Shown here: positions 1 to 64,000 of the stretch, in pieces
How the letters are laid out: each line of letters opens with the position of its first letter
Position numbering within the stretch: the stretch's first letter is position 1
Origin: Valencia hispanica
Lineage: Eukaryota > Chordata > Actinopteri > Cyprinodontiformes > Valenciidae
Assembly (NCBI GenBank): GCA_963556495.2
Contig: OY747711.1
Span: 37,158,414 to 37,222,413, forward strand
DNA length: 64,000 nt
Direction of reading: 5' to 3'
The notes under the pieces: model-generated
What the model saw: the letters and a program-made list of their open reading frames with translations, nothing else
Database searches by the model: none
What the model was told of the DNA's origin: nothing
Translations under genes and position numbers: made by a program

Positions 1-2323
1 ACATTGCCTTTTAGCCAATGAATTCATCTCGTGCTTCTTCCTCTATCTCACAATCCCTTAATCTCACCATAAGCACCCCACTGCTCAATTCTATACAGAT
101 TACCTAAAACACACACAATCTGAATTACTGCCTATAGCGTCTTCATTATCCCCACAAATGATTAAATCTAGCCCTCTTTTCCTCACTCATTTTCCTTTCC
201 TATTTAGCCCTTTTTTATCAGCATCCTTTTCTTACACATTTCCATCTTTCCCTCGACTCTCCTCTCAGCTCATTTCTCTTCTCATTAAGAGCGCAGATAA
301 ACTATGCTTTTATCCAGGCGGGGATGCCATAAAACCAATTCAAGCAGAGGCTGGAGATGGGTTATCACTCATGTTGCCTCACGCTTGTAGAAACGCGGCT
401 CTAAAATTGATATGATTATATTTGTAATAAAAGAGACTGAACCATGTAGAGAGCTGAGAAAACAGAGCAGGGAAGAGGCTGATAGTGTAATGGATGTTTT
501 TACATGCTTTTCCTTTCTGTACCAATTTAGCCACTGCGGCTCCACTCTCGGTGTGTGTCATTACGTGATTATCTCTTTGCTTCTGTGTTTTCTTCTGCGG
601 AAAGAAAGCGATGAAAAGAAAAAAGGGAGGACCGGAGATAAAGGAAAGAAGCAGGAGATTACCAAAAAACACCAAACAGGAGATCCGCTGTGCTTTAAGC
701 GCAGATCTGTAATAACTCTGTGTGTCTGTCCATTTGTCTTCAGGCATGAAGCCCTGATACAACACCCCTACCCCCCACAACGCAACAGCACAACACATGA
801 TACATCGCTAATTGGAAGAAGATTGACGTTTCAACATGGAGCTTCTCGGAAAACCAAAAATAATCTGGGCATCCGAGTGTTTCTGTATCCTTCGGCTTAG
901 AGCGAACCATTGTTCATATCCAGCAGTGTTGAGTATGTTAACAGACAATCCGGGTATAATCCTCGTGTCTGCTGAGGAGCAGCAGTTATATCGTCGTGTT
1001 AACTCTGCAGCCACGGGCGGAGGATGAGCGGAATGAGAGCAGAGAATTAAATACACTGCATGTTCAGTTTGGTGTTTTTCTGTTTTCCGAGCCAAAATAC
1101 AGAGATGAGCCATCTGTCCTTAAAGAGGGGATATTTACCAAACAGTCCTTTCCAAAGTCCTTTCAAACTTTGCCTGCTTTATTGCATCATTTCAATAAAA
1201 TGTAGGTGACAAAAGTAGTAGTGTGAGGCCTAAAAATCATCCACACCAGATTAACACCACCTCAATAATCTCTAAGAGAAAAAATCCTTACTCAGGCAGG
1301 ACCTTAACGATGGATCACCCTACAGTAGATTAGGTACTGTATGACAGGTCGTCCTATCTGGATCACATGATGGTGTTGAAATATGTTTTAATTCATTCAT
1401 AATGTTTGCATGTTGTTTTGCATTTTTCATAGGACTCTGGTTGGTCCACTCCAAGAAATTAATATTACCTCAAATAGAAGAAACATGTTTAAAAATTGAA
1501 AGATTACTTAAAATCCTAATCTGACTGGTGTATTAATGATTTGGGGTTTTATCTTTTGCTCCAACCCTTTGTCTAATTTTGACTAATCCAATAACTGTAT
1601 CAACCAACATGTGGTTGGTTGATCTGTTTATAAATGGGAGTTCCTAGTTTTGATGCATTTAATGAAAAAAAAAAATCTTTTTAAATCAGATTTTTAGACA
1701 TGCCGATCACTCATGAGTTAAATGGCCAATTCCAGTCTTTTGATTGGTGCATCAAGTTTGAGAAATGTCCGTGAGGTTTATGGGGTGGCAATACACAATT
1801 TCAACGTTAAATTCTTTTTAATCATCCCTTTTCACATTTTTGGGCACCAGTGGCCCTTATTTGACTTTACTGTAACAGGAAAAAGGGTAGAGAAAACAGG
1901 GGAAGACAAGCGGCAAACTGCTTGAGATCAGGAGACGAATCCCAAACAGCAGCGTCAAGGACTATAACCTCAGCACACAAACTCTACAAACTGAGCCTCA
2001 CAGTAGCCAATCTTTCCTTTTAAAAATCAATTTCAAATACCACTTTTACAAAAATCCTCTATCATTGTCGCAGGTATTTAAGAAATTAAAATTAGATAAC
2101 CAACACCTATAAAGAGAGGTGGTGTCGTGATGTTGAACAAGAAAGATAAGAGATAACTTTATGAAATTATTCAACAATAAAATATCAATCTGTGCAGCGT
2201 TTGTCATGTACTGCAGAAGGTCAATGGTAGTTCTTTGGTCACAACATGTTACATTACCATCTGTATTTCTGTCTTTAACGTCCCCTTGAAATGTATAACA
2301 GGATGAGTGGCTGAGACACCTAC
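1..2323. other. LRPPRC intron 3' of exon Q (incomplete)
   Basis: No exon, RNA gene or classifiable transposon recognised. Sequence is AT-rich with pyrimidine-rich patches near 160-290. Short open frames here have no family resemblance and no splice support. Confidence 0.5.
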
Positions 2324-56896
<54,573 letters not shown>

Positions 56897-58028
56897 CTGA
56901 GGTGAAGAAAGCAAAAAGAGAAATGTTAAGAAAAACAGCAGATCCGAGAAAAGTCTGCGATTACTCATTCAGAGAGTGTGATTCTTCTGCTCAGGCAACA
57001 GACTGCTCAGTTCAATTCCAACACTAAGCCTCCCTCAAGGAATTTAGGTGCCGTTTTCGACCAGTGTCTCTTGAAGGTCACTGAAACATCTTGTCTGAAG
57101 CGGCTGTAATAATTTGAGCAAAGTTTCCAAAGAAACCTGGAGTTAAAACAAGAACTTGAGATTATATTCATGTTTTTATTTCTCATTTGACTTTCATGGG
57201 CAACAACAACGAAGCCCTTAATTGCTTGGTCAAAACTCTGCAGCAAGACTCTTAACTAGAACCAGAATCAGTCCTGTGTTGATGGATTAGTTGTAGTTAA
57301 ATTTTAAGTCCTGACTTTTACTTTTACTCCCTTTTTAAATTGTTGAATTGTTAAATTGAAAACATGCTGTCTTGGATTCTGGAGGAGCTGAAGACATTCT
57401 TTTTCAAAAAGGTGCTTTTTCTTAAGATCTATTTTTGTATATTTGTTTTTTATCATCTACACCAAACAAAAATATAAAACACTTTTTTTTGCTCCCAAGA
57501 TCCGAAACATTTTCTATATATTGCACAGGTATGCCTTAGACTGGCAACAATAAACAGCCACTCTGAAATGCAGGAATGTCAACCAGAGCTGTTGCTCATG
57601 AAATGAATGTTCATTTCTCTACCATAAGCCATCTCCAAAGGCGTTTCAGAGTGTTCCGACTATCTGTGCTACCCTACAATCCGTCCTACTCTGCAGCAAT
57701 GTGCATGCGCAGTTCGATGTTGCGTCAGTTTGCTTACTCAGCAAACCAGTCATCGAAAATTTCTACCTGGAAGTTTCATTTCATCTGTGTTTTCTTCGTC
57801 GAGGGTTACGATAAGTTTTATTCAAATTATCTTATAACTGGCTTTCATTAAGCTGTTATATTGTATACTGTTGTATTATACTTGTCTCAAGTTTACATGA
57901 CAGCCCTTGCAGGTATGTTTGTAAATCGCTTTAGTTTCACGTCTGTGATATCGTTATAGTGCGTGCAAACAAGTAATCTAGTCCCATTGTTTAGAGTCAA
58001 CCACGTGAAATGCGACAAATACGGTCTA

Positions 58029-59658
58029 CAGTTGTGTGCGAAAGTCAGGGCACCCCTTTAAAAACAGCATATTTTATATATTTAAAAATGTATATTCATA
58101 TTTACTGTCTCTCTGGTATATGGGAAAAAAGACAATATTGTCAGGAAACATTAATGCATAGTTACATTTTATTTTATAAATTGAACAAAATTACAAAAAT
58201 TAAAAACATAATTTTGGCATGTGCAAAAGTCGGGGCACCCTACAGCATCAGTACCTTCAGTACTTAGTAACACCCCCTCTGGCAGATATCACAGCTTGTA
58301 AACGCTTTTTATAGCCAACAACAAGTTTCTGGATTCTATTATTTGGGATTTTTCCCCATCCTTCCTTGCAAAAGGCTTCCAGTTCTGCAATATTCTTAGG
58401 ACGTCTTGCATGCACAGCTCTTTTAAGATCTACCCACAGATTTTCGATGATGTTTAAGTCGGGAGACTGTGAAGGCCATTCCAAAACCTTCAGCTTGCGT
58501 TTCTTGAGGTAGTCCATGGTGGATTTGGAGGTATGTTTAGGATCATTATCCTGTTGTAGAAGCCATCCTCTTTTCAGCTTTAGCTTTTATACAGATGCTG
58601 TGATATTTGCCTCCAGAATTTGCTGGTATTTAATTGAATCCATTCTTCCCTCCACCCGAGCAATGTTTCCTGTCCCACTGGCTGCAACACAACCCCAAAG
58701 CATGATGGATCCACCCCCATATTTAACAGTTGGCAAGATGTTCTTTTCATGAAATGCTGCTCCTTTTTTTCTCCAAACATACCTTTGCTTATTGTGGCCA
58801 AAGAGTTCTATTTTAACTTCATCAGTCCACAGCACTTGTTTCCAAAAGTCATCAGACTTCTGTAGATGTTCTGTTGCATATTTTGGACGTTGTATTTTAT
58901 GATGAGGTCGTAGATAAGGTTTTTTTCTGCAGACTCTTCCATGAAGGTCTTGTTTGTGCAAGTATCGGCGCACAGTGGAAGGGTGCACCACCACTCCTGA
59001 GTCTGCTAAATCTTCCTGGAGGTCTTTTGAAGTCAAATGTGGGTTTTGGTTTACCTTTCTGATCAGACTACGAGCTGTTCTCTCCGAGAGTGTCCTTGGT
59101 CTTCCAGATCTCTTCTTGACCTCCACAGTTCCCCTCACCTGCCATCTCTTAATTATGCCTCGCACTGTGGAAACTGCAAGCTGAAAACGCTTTGCTATCT
59201 TCTTGTAGCCCTCCCCGGCATTGTGGGCATCAATTACTTTCATTTTTTCTGTCTTACACAGCTTCTTAGAGGAACCCATGGTTGCTGAGTGTTTGTACAA
59301 GGTTTGTGGAGTCGCCGTATTTAAGAAACCCTCAAATTGGCACCAGCTGCCACTCCCTAATGACAATTGTTGACACATGCTTCAGGACCAATGAGCTGGA
59401 AGAGGTCTGAGCTTGTAAAAAGAATCTGAAACTTTGAAACTCTCAGGGTGCCCCAACTTTTGCACATGCCAAAATTATGTTTTTAATTTTTGTAATTTTG
59501 TTCAATTTATAAAATAAAATGTAACTATGCATTAATGTTTCCTGACAATATTGTCTTTTTTTCCCATATACCAGAGAGACAGTAAATATGAATATACATT
59601 TTTAAATATATAAAATATGCTGTTTTTAAAGGGGTGCCCTGACTTTCGCACACAACTG
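58029..59658 (-). mobile_element. Tc1-like transposon, nearly intact
   Basis: 1630 bp between TA at 58027 and TA at 59659. Terminal inverted repeats of about 213 bp differ at only about two places. Each carries an outer (tgcgaaagtcagggcacccc) and inner (gtgcaaaagtcggggcaccc) direct repeat, the IR/DR transposase-binding layout. One transposase gene on the minus strand. Confidence 0.96.
58257..59279 (-). pseudogene. Tc1 transposase, one premature stop
   Basis: 340 codons from ATG at 59279 (MGSSKKLCKTEKMKVIDAHN) to the stop at 58257, the normal Tc1 length. Only codon 231 (58589-58587) is a TAA; both halves stay in the same frame. The N-terminal half has two helix-turn-helix units (YKKIAKRFQLAVSTVRGIIK; LIRKVNQNPHLTSKDLQEDL) with a GRPR motif between. 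Catalytic residues are present: WTDEVKIELFG, QQDNDPKHTS and NIIENLW with 34 residues between the last two. The break makes it inactive as read, unless the stop is read through. Confidence 0.93.
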
Positions 59659-60914
59659 TATTTTGCGGGTTATTTGTGCTTAGAATTATACTGCGTTTAG
59701 ATATTTTAGAGTAATAATACTTTTTTATTCTAGTGAAATTTCTTCAGCATTTCCCAGTGTCTCTGGTTCACAAAATAACTGAAGATCTTCTATTTAAGCC
59801 GATTACGTTTTGGTGTTTTTTAAAAACCAAATCCTTGAATCCAAAACCGATGGAATATTTAGTCAATTTAACATTTATAGTGTAAGGACTTTAACAGCAA
59901 GAGTACATTATTATTTGTCTATGTTTTATATCATGACATTCATGTGTATCTTTTAGCATGCTGAGAGCTACAGAACCTTGCTGAGGGAGAAATTAATGAT
60001 GTGCTGACCAGTCATTAAAGCTTAAGGAAATGAAATAGCCTGAGCTCTTCCATAGTATCGTCATAATATACATAAATGATAATGATGTACAGCACACCAT
60101 TTCAATATATTACTCTAACATTTATTGTTAAGTCATTAACTACAGGTATATAATAAAAATATTGCATTTACAGGTAATGTAGTGGAATATAGTCTTAAAC
60201 TAGATGAATATCAATAAATTCCTGGTAAATTGTCGTGGTTTTCAACCACCTCTTGAACTTTAATGGTGACGTTCACAATATTTTATGTCCACAAAAAAAA
60301 CTGTGCTTACGCGATGAGTAAAAAAAGAGCACTTTAATCCCAGATGGACTTTATTTACCCAAGTTGTTGTGAACACATCAAAACTGATTGATCCAAGACA
60401 CGAATAATACTTTTCAAATCCAGCTATACCAAATCCTCGATCTGTGTAAAATGATCAGTGTAACCCACAGAGTTCAAGTCTGAAGTACATTATCTAAATT
60501 TGTATTTGAGTGAAGTGTTTCCATTGAAATGTTTGTTTTTCCAACGAAAATACATAGATTATTTCGGTCACCATCATAATGTTAGATTATAGGTTATGAG
60601 TTGTTAACTGGCTCAGAAACAATTGATCTTTCAGGTGCATATGACCTCTGGTTTGGTGGTCACATTTTGACTATGCTACATGTAAAAGAATTACAACTAA
60701 TTTACGCAAAAAAATGTTTGCAGGGATAATCTGTACTTTTTGATGTGATTGATTACAATAAGATACTCTTTCATTCTAACAATCCCCTAAGGTTAGAAAT
60801 TCAGAAAATTCTTATAAAGGTTTTTAGTGCATCTATATATGCTAGCCTTAGCTTTACTAAACGGGTAGCATTTTCTGGTGGTTGCAGAAAGGTTTTTGTT
60901 ATTTTTGTAAATTT

Positions 60915-61863
60915 TTGTTGTGCACACTGGGTCCATTTTTTTCATGCGATTAATTCGCACGTCAGTATTTTCTTTCGAATCAATGTCAAGTCAATGGGGA
61001 CGTGCACACCACTGGCGAAATTCCATCCTGCGGTTTGGCGAGTTTTAATTTTTTCGGATTGAGGTCCATTTTTCTTAAAACTCTTATCCGACAGATAAAC
61101 ACTTGACCAATCAGAGGCATGGTGATGGTGTCATCAGAGCAGAGTCGAACTGAAGTGTCACTTTCATTGAAGTAACAAATTTTTTTCTACACCATGGCTG
61201 AGCGTCTGATCCTTTTTGTGTCCCAGCACCCCTGTCTCTTTAATAAAAAAGAGAAAAACTACAAGGACAACGATTATAAGGATAATGTGTGGCCGAAGAA
61301 CTTGGATATGAAAATGGTAGGTAAATCAATGTGTACAAATAGCTGTGCAGCCATCAGCTCTCGATACGTCATGACTTGACACCTCTTGGAAATTGAAGCA
61401 GAAATCTACACAAAAGATTACAAATCTTGAACGTTAATCAAACACATTGTGACAAATCCATAACATCTCAAACGAGATGCGGTAACTTATTAACCTGGAG
61501 TGAATGAAATTGTCTTTTGCGCTAGATTTGATTTGTTTTCTCACAGTTGAAATGCTCGTCAATGGTTTGGCTACACGTTAAATAGGACAATTTACGTTTG
61601 GTTTATTGTTGTGTATGTTATGATTGATTACAGAGGAATTTATTTGTTAACTACAGCCGCAATGTTCTCATCACAACATTCCCTTCCCGGTGTTCTCTGT
61701 TGTTGATAAGGGATGTGCGGAATGTTTTTAATTGGATTTTCATAACTTATTCGCAATTTCGCAGCGCGTCTGGTGTGCATACACAACACGTCGATTTTCG
61801 GCATCCGATTTTTCGCAATTTCGTGTCGTTTATTCGCATCGAGCCCGGTGTGCAAAGACCTTA
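60915..61863 (+). mobile_element. PIF/Harbinger-like element with MADF exon (tentative borders)
   Basis: Left text gtgcacactgggtcc and right text complement gcacaccgggctcgatgcg form imperfect inverted ends; inner gtgcacacc/attcgc motifs repeat on both sides. It contains one MADF-type exon. Borders are approximate and no target duplication is assigned. Confidence 0.5.
61194..61316 (+). pseudogene. MADF-domain first exon
   Basis: MAERLILFVSQHPCLFNKKE and KNYKDNDYKDNVWPKNL fit the MADF start (LI..V...P.L......Y.D...... W). It ends at ATG followed by GTAGGT, a plausible donor. The downstream half was not found. Confidence 0.55.
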
Positions 61864-62149
61864 ACTGCTAAACTGCCACTTCAATCCAGTCACTTAAAAA
61901 ATGTTTTCCGATGATTATATCCAAGATTTAAGCTAACCGTTATTGTTTTTAGCATGTAAACATGACGGAAGCAGTTTTCGAAGGGTAGCACTGACAGACA
62001 TAGCTATATAGGCGTGCTACAGTAGGACAATCTGACAAGGTACCACAGATAGTCAGAACACAGAATTTGGTAGTACATCCAACCGGCCTCACAACCCCAG
62101 ACCATGTGTAACCACACAAGCCCAGGCCCTCCACATTCAGCATGTTCAC

Positions 62150-62386
62150 TTGTTTGTGGGAAACACTGCAGAGAGGTACCATGACGAGATCCTGAGGCCC
62201 ATTGTTGTGTCATTCATCCACGACCATCACCTGATGTTGCGGCATGATAATGCGCGGCCCCATGTTGCAAGGATCTATACACAATTCATGGAAGCTGAAA
62301 ACATCCCAACTCTTGCATGGCCAGCACACTCATCGGACAGGTCACCCATTGAGCATATTTGGGATGCTCTGGATCGGCGTATATAA
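62150..62386 (+). pseudogene. Tc1 transposase C-terminal fragment
   Basis: 78 residues: ERYHDEILRPIVVSFIHDHH, MLRHDNARPHVARIYTQF and SPIEHIWDALDRRI. The Asp of HDNARPH and the Glu of SPIEHIW are separated by 34 residues, the DD34E signature. The first catalytic Asp and N-terminus are missing. Confidence 0.82.
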
Positions 62387-64000
62387 CAGCGTGTTCCAGT
62401 TCCTGCCAATATTCAGCAACTTTGCTCCGCCATTGTAGAGTAGACCAACATTCCACAGGCCACAATCAACAACCTGATCAACTCTGTGATGGAGATGTGA
62501 GGCACTATCACAGATTTGGACAGATTTGTGAACAATATTTGAGAGTAGTGGGTCTCTGGTCTATATAGAAGATGTTTCAGATCTTTGAGTGCAGCTCATG
62601 AAAAATGGGAGCAAAAACAGAAGGGTTTTAGCTCCCATTTTATATTAAAATCTTTTTATGTTTATTTTTATTTTATATTTATATTTTTAGTGGTGTCAAT
62701 TATCCTATTATTTGTCATTTTTAATCTTTAAATATACTGTTTCTGCATGCAAATTGCCTTTAAATAAAATCAGTTTTTAATAGGCTTCTTGTGCTTGAGT
62801 TGTTAGGGGTTAACCAGTATTGTGAAATAAATGTAATGTTCTGTTCTGTGTAGTTTACATACTGATAGTTACTATGTGTCTCTTCTTTATGATATGGTGA
62901 CCAATCTGATTATGTGACACTGTAGGTCAGGTCAAACCTGCTGATTCAGACTCTTACAGCCTGGGTTGGCATGGCAACTCTCTTTTACGTCTAAGAACGT
63001 CCTGACATACATTGATTATGCTTCTATATCAAATCTTCTACGCTTAATGAGTCAAATGCCTACCGACTGAGAAATGTTTGTTTGTAATGTCATAGGTGAT
63101 AGACTCTTGATTACTGAACCTATATAATCCTGTGTCTTGTTTTGGAAGGCAGGTCAGTATTGCATATTTCTCTGTTAACGCTGTACCTCCTTGTTTGATC
63201 AACCAAGTCTGTTTTAAACCCACCGAGAATCTGAAGGAATCTCCCTCATCTCTTTTATTAAAGAACTTCAATAACACACAGCCTGAAGTGGACATCGATT
63301 GGCCTGTTCGCCACTACAACAGAAGCGCAAGATGAGTGAGGAGGAGCGGTAAGCTGCAGACAATGTTGCCAATTCAGCATCTTTGTCGCTTTATTTAGCA
63401 AGTTTTTAGACCCCTCCAGAAAAGCTTTTTCAATAAAGCGATTAGCGAAAAATCTAGCTAATTTTTCTGGGGTTATTGGAGAGTTTTGGGTTAAGTACGT
63501 ATCCTTGTTACTTTCCCTGAGCAGCGGTGGTCTTGTTTCCTGTCTCGGAGCACTCACAGCAGGCAGACAGGCCGTCCGCGTGCAGCACCTCCACCCGCCC
63601 CGAGGTCCATCTGGACTCAGAGCAGATATTTACCCCACTGAGTCCAGAATGCTAACGAATCCCGCATGCTCTAAGCCAAAGTTGCAGTCAGCACTGGGAC
63701 TAGTCTCAAACACAGAAATATAAATGGCTGGGACTGCATCTTTTAAAAACAATAAATGACTTCATAAAGCCACTTTTTGTTTTATATATATCAATCTTTT
63801 GTTCTGCCACAATGATGTAATGAATCTAATTGAAAATACCTCAAGTTGAGGGCTTTTCTCAGCAATTGTTAGGTGCAATTAAGAGATTTAAGAGACTCCG
63901 ATTAATTAATTACAGATCATAATTAATCTCAAAGTTTTTTTTAATCTCTTGACAGCACTAATATTTTTAGTTTGTATACTCTGCTTCTAAATCCCTTCTT

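Larger units (their letters stand above)
57652..62060. mobile_element. Unclassified 4.4-kb TIR element nested in the Tc1
   Basis: Left end TGTTCCGACTATCTGTG, right end the complement of TGTTCTGACTATCTGTG; similarity continues over TACC and then GTCCTACT. The flanks are the two halves of one Tc1 element, which fixes the borders. CAGA(G) on both sides may be the target duplication. Without the inner Tc1 (58029-59658) it is about 2.8 kb. No transposase of its own recognised. Confidence 0.6.
57460..62694 (+). mobile_element. Tc1-like element split by a 4.4-kb insertion
   Basis: The 5' part (57460-57651) carries cactttttttttgctcccaa and ends atctccaaaggcgtttcaga. The 3' part resumes at 62061 with agaatttggtagtacatcca, which is the next stretch in the common fish Tc1 family as I know it. 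The transposase C-terminus is at 62150-62386 and the right end (tgggagcaaaaacagaaggg) at about 62590-62694. Several internal segments are also missing. Confidence 0.72.
56897..64000. other. LRPPRC intron 5' of exon A (incomplete)
   Basis: No further exon found up to the window end. 57.46-62.69 kb is a nest of DNA transposons. 56897-57457 and 62695-64000 show nothing I can classify. Confidence 0.55.

Noticed and set aside
379..798. 139-codon minus-strand open frame.
   Set aside because: No recognisable family, hydrophobic composition from T-rich DNA, and no splice or promoter support.
63331..63353. ATGAGTGAGGAGGAGCG followed by gtaagc, looking like a first exon of a plus-strand gene.
   Set aside because: Only six codons, no second exon, and no conserved match; chance occurrence is likely.

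Overview
The window looks like teleost fish nuclear DNA. It is AT-rich, intron-rich and full of fish-type mobile elements: Tc1 elements with paired direct repeats in their inverted ends, CR1/L2-like LINEs, hAT- and Harbinger-like elements, and long (TA)n tracts. No bacterial-style genes, operons or CRISPR arrays are visible. The species cannot be named from the sequence alone.

The backbone is one host gene on the minus strand, the orthologue of LRPPRC (leucine-rich PPR-motif protein of mitochondria). Seventeen internal coding exons can be placed with splice sites, from 56896 (most upstream) down to 2324 (most downstream). They join in one continuous frame with no stop, 1729 nt or about 576 residues. 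The first and last exons lie outside the window. The protein binds mitochondrial mRNAs together with SLIRP and supports their stability, polyadenylation and translation.

Nearly everything else is intron filled with transposable elements. From low to high coordinates: a Tc1 relic (2.8-3.2 kb); a Tc1 nested in a foldback-type element (4.9-6.8 kb); a TTAA-flanked MITE and a 5'-truncated LINE with open reverse transcriptase (12.0-14.1 kb); a DIRS-like relic (16.5-17.95 kb); a 121-bp tandem duplication (21.1 kb); a hAT MITE (26.7 kb); a GC-rich repeat (32.5-34.1 kb) with an inverted partner at 42.9-43.9 kb; a Tc1 with broken transposase (35.5-37.1 kb); a second TTAA MITE (40.1 kb); a Harbinger-like element with a MADF domain (44.6-45.2 kb); a Tc1 relic (47.3-48.05 kb); a long LINE interrupted by an LTR (50.0-53.7 kb); a hAT element with a perfect 8-bp target duplication (54.2-55.7 kb); and a three-level nest of DNA transposons (57.5-62.7 kb).

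The most interesting object is at 50399-51272. An 833-bp LTR is joined, two bases from its end, to a 39-nt copy of the 3' half of tRNA-Pro including the CCA. This looks like integrated reverse-transcription debris in which the enzyme read through the tRNA primer past position 58. Other items for a second look are a Tc1 transposase broken by a single stop codon, an unclassified 4.4-kb inverted-repeat element, and an inverted repeat pair that flanks four LRPPRC exons.
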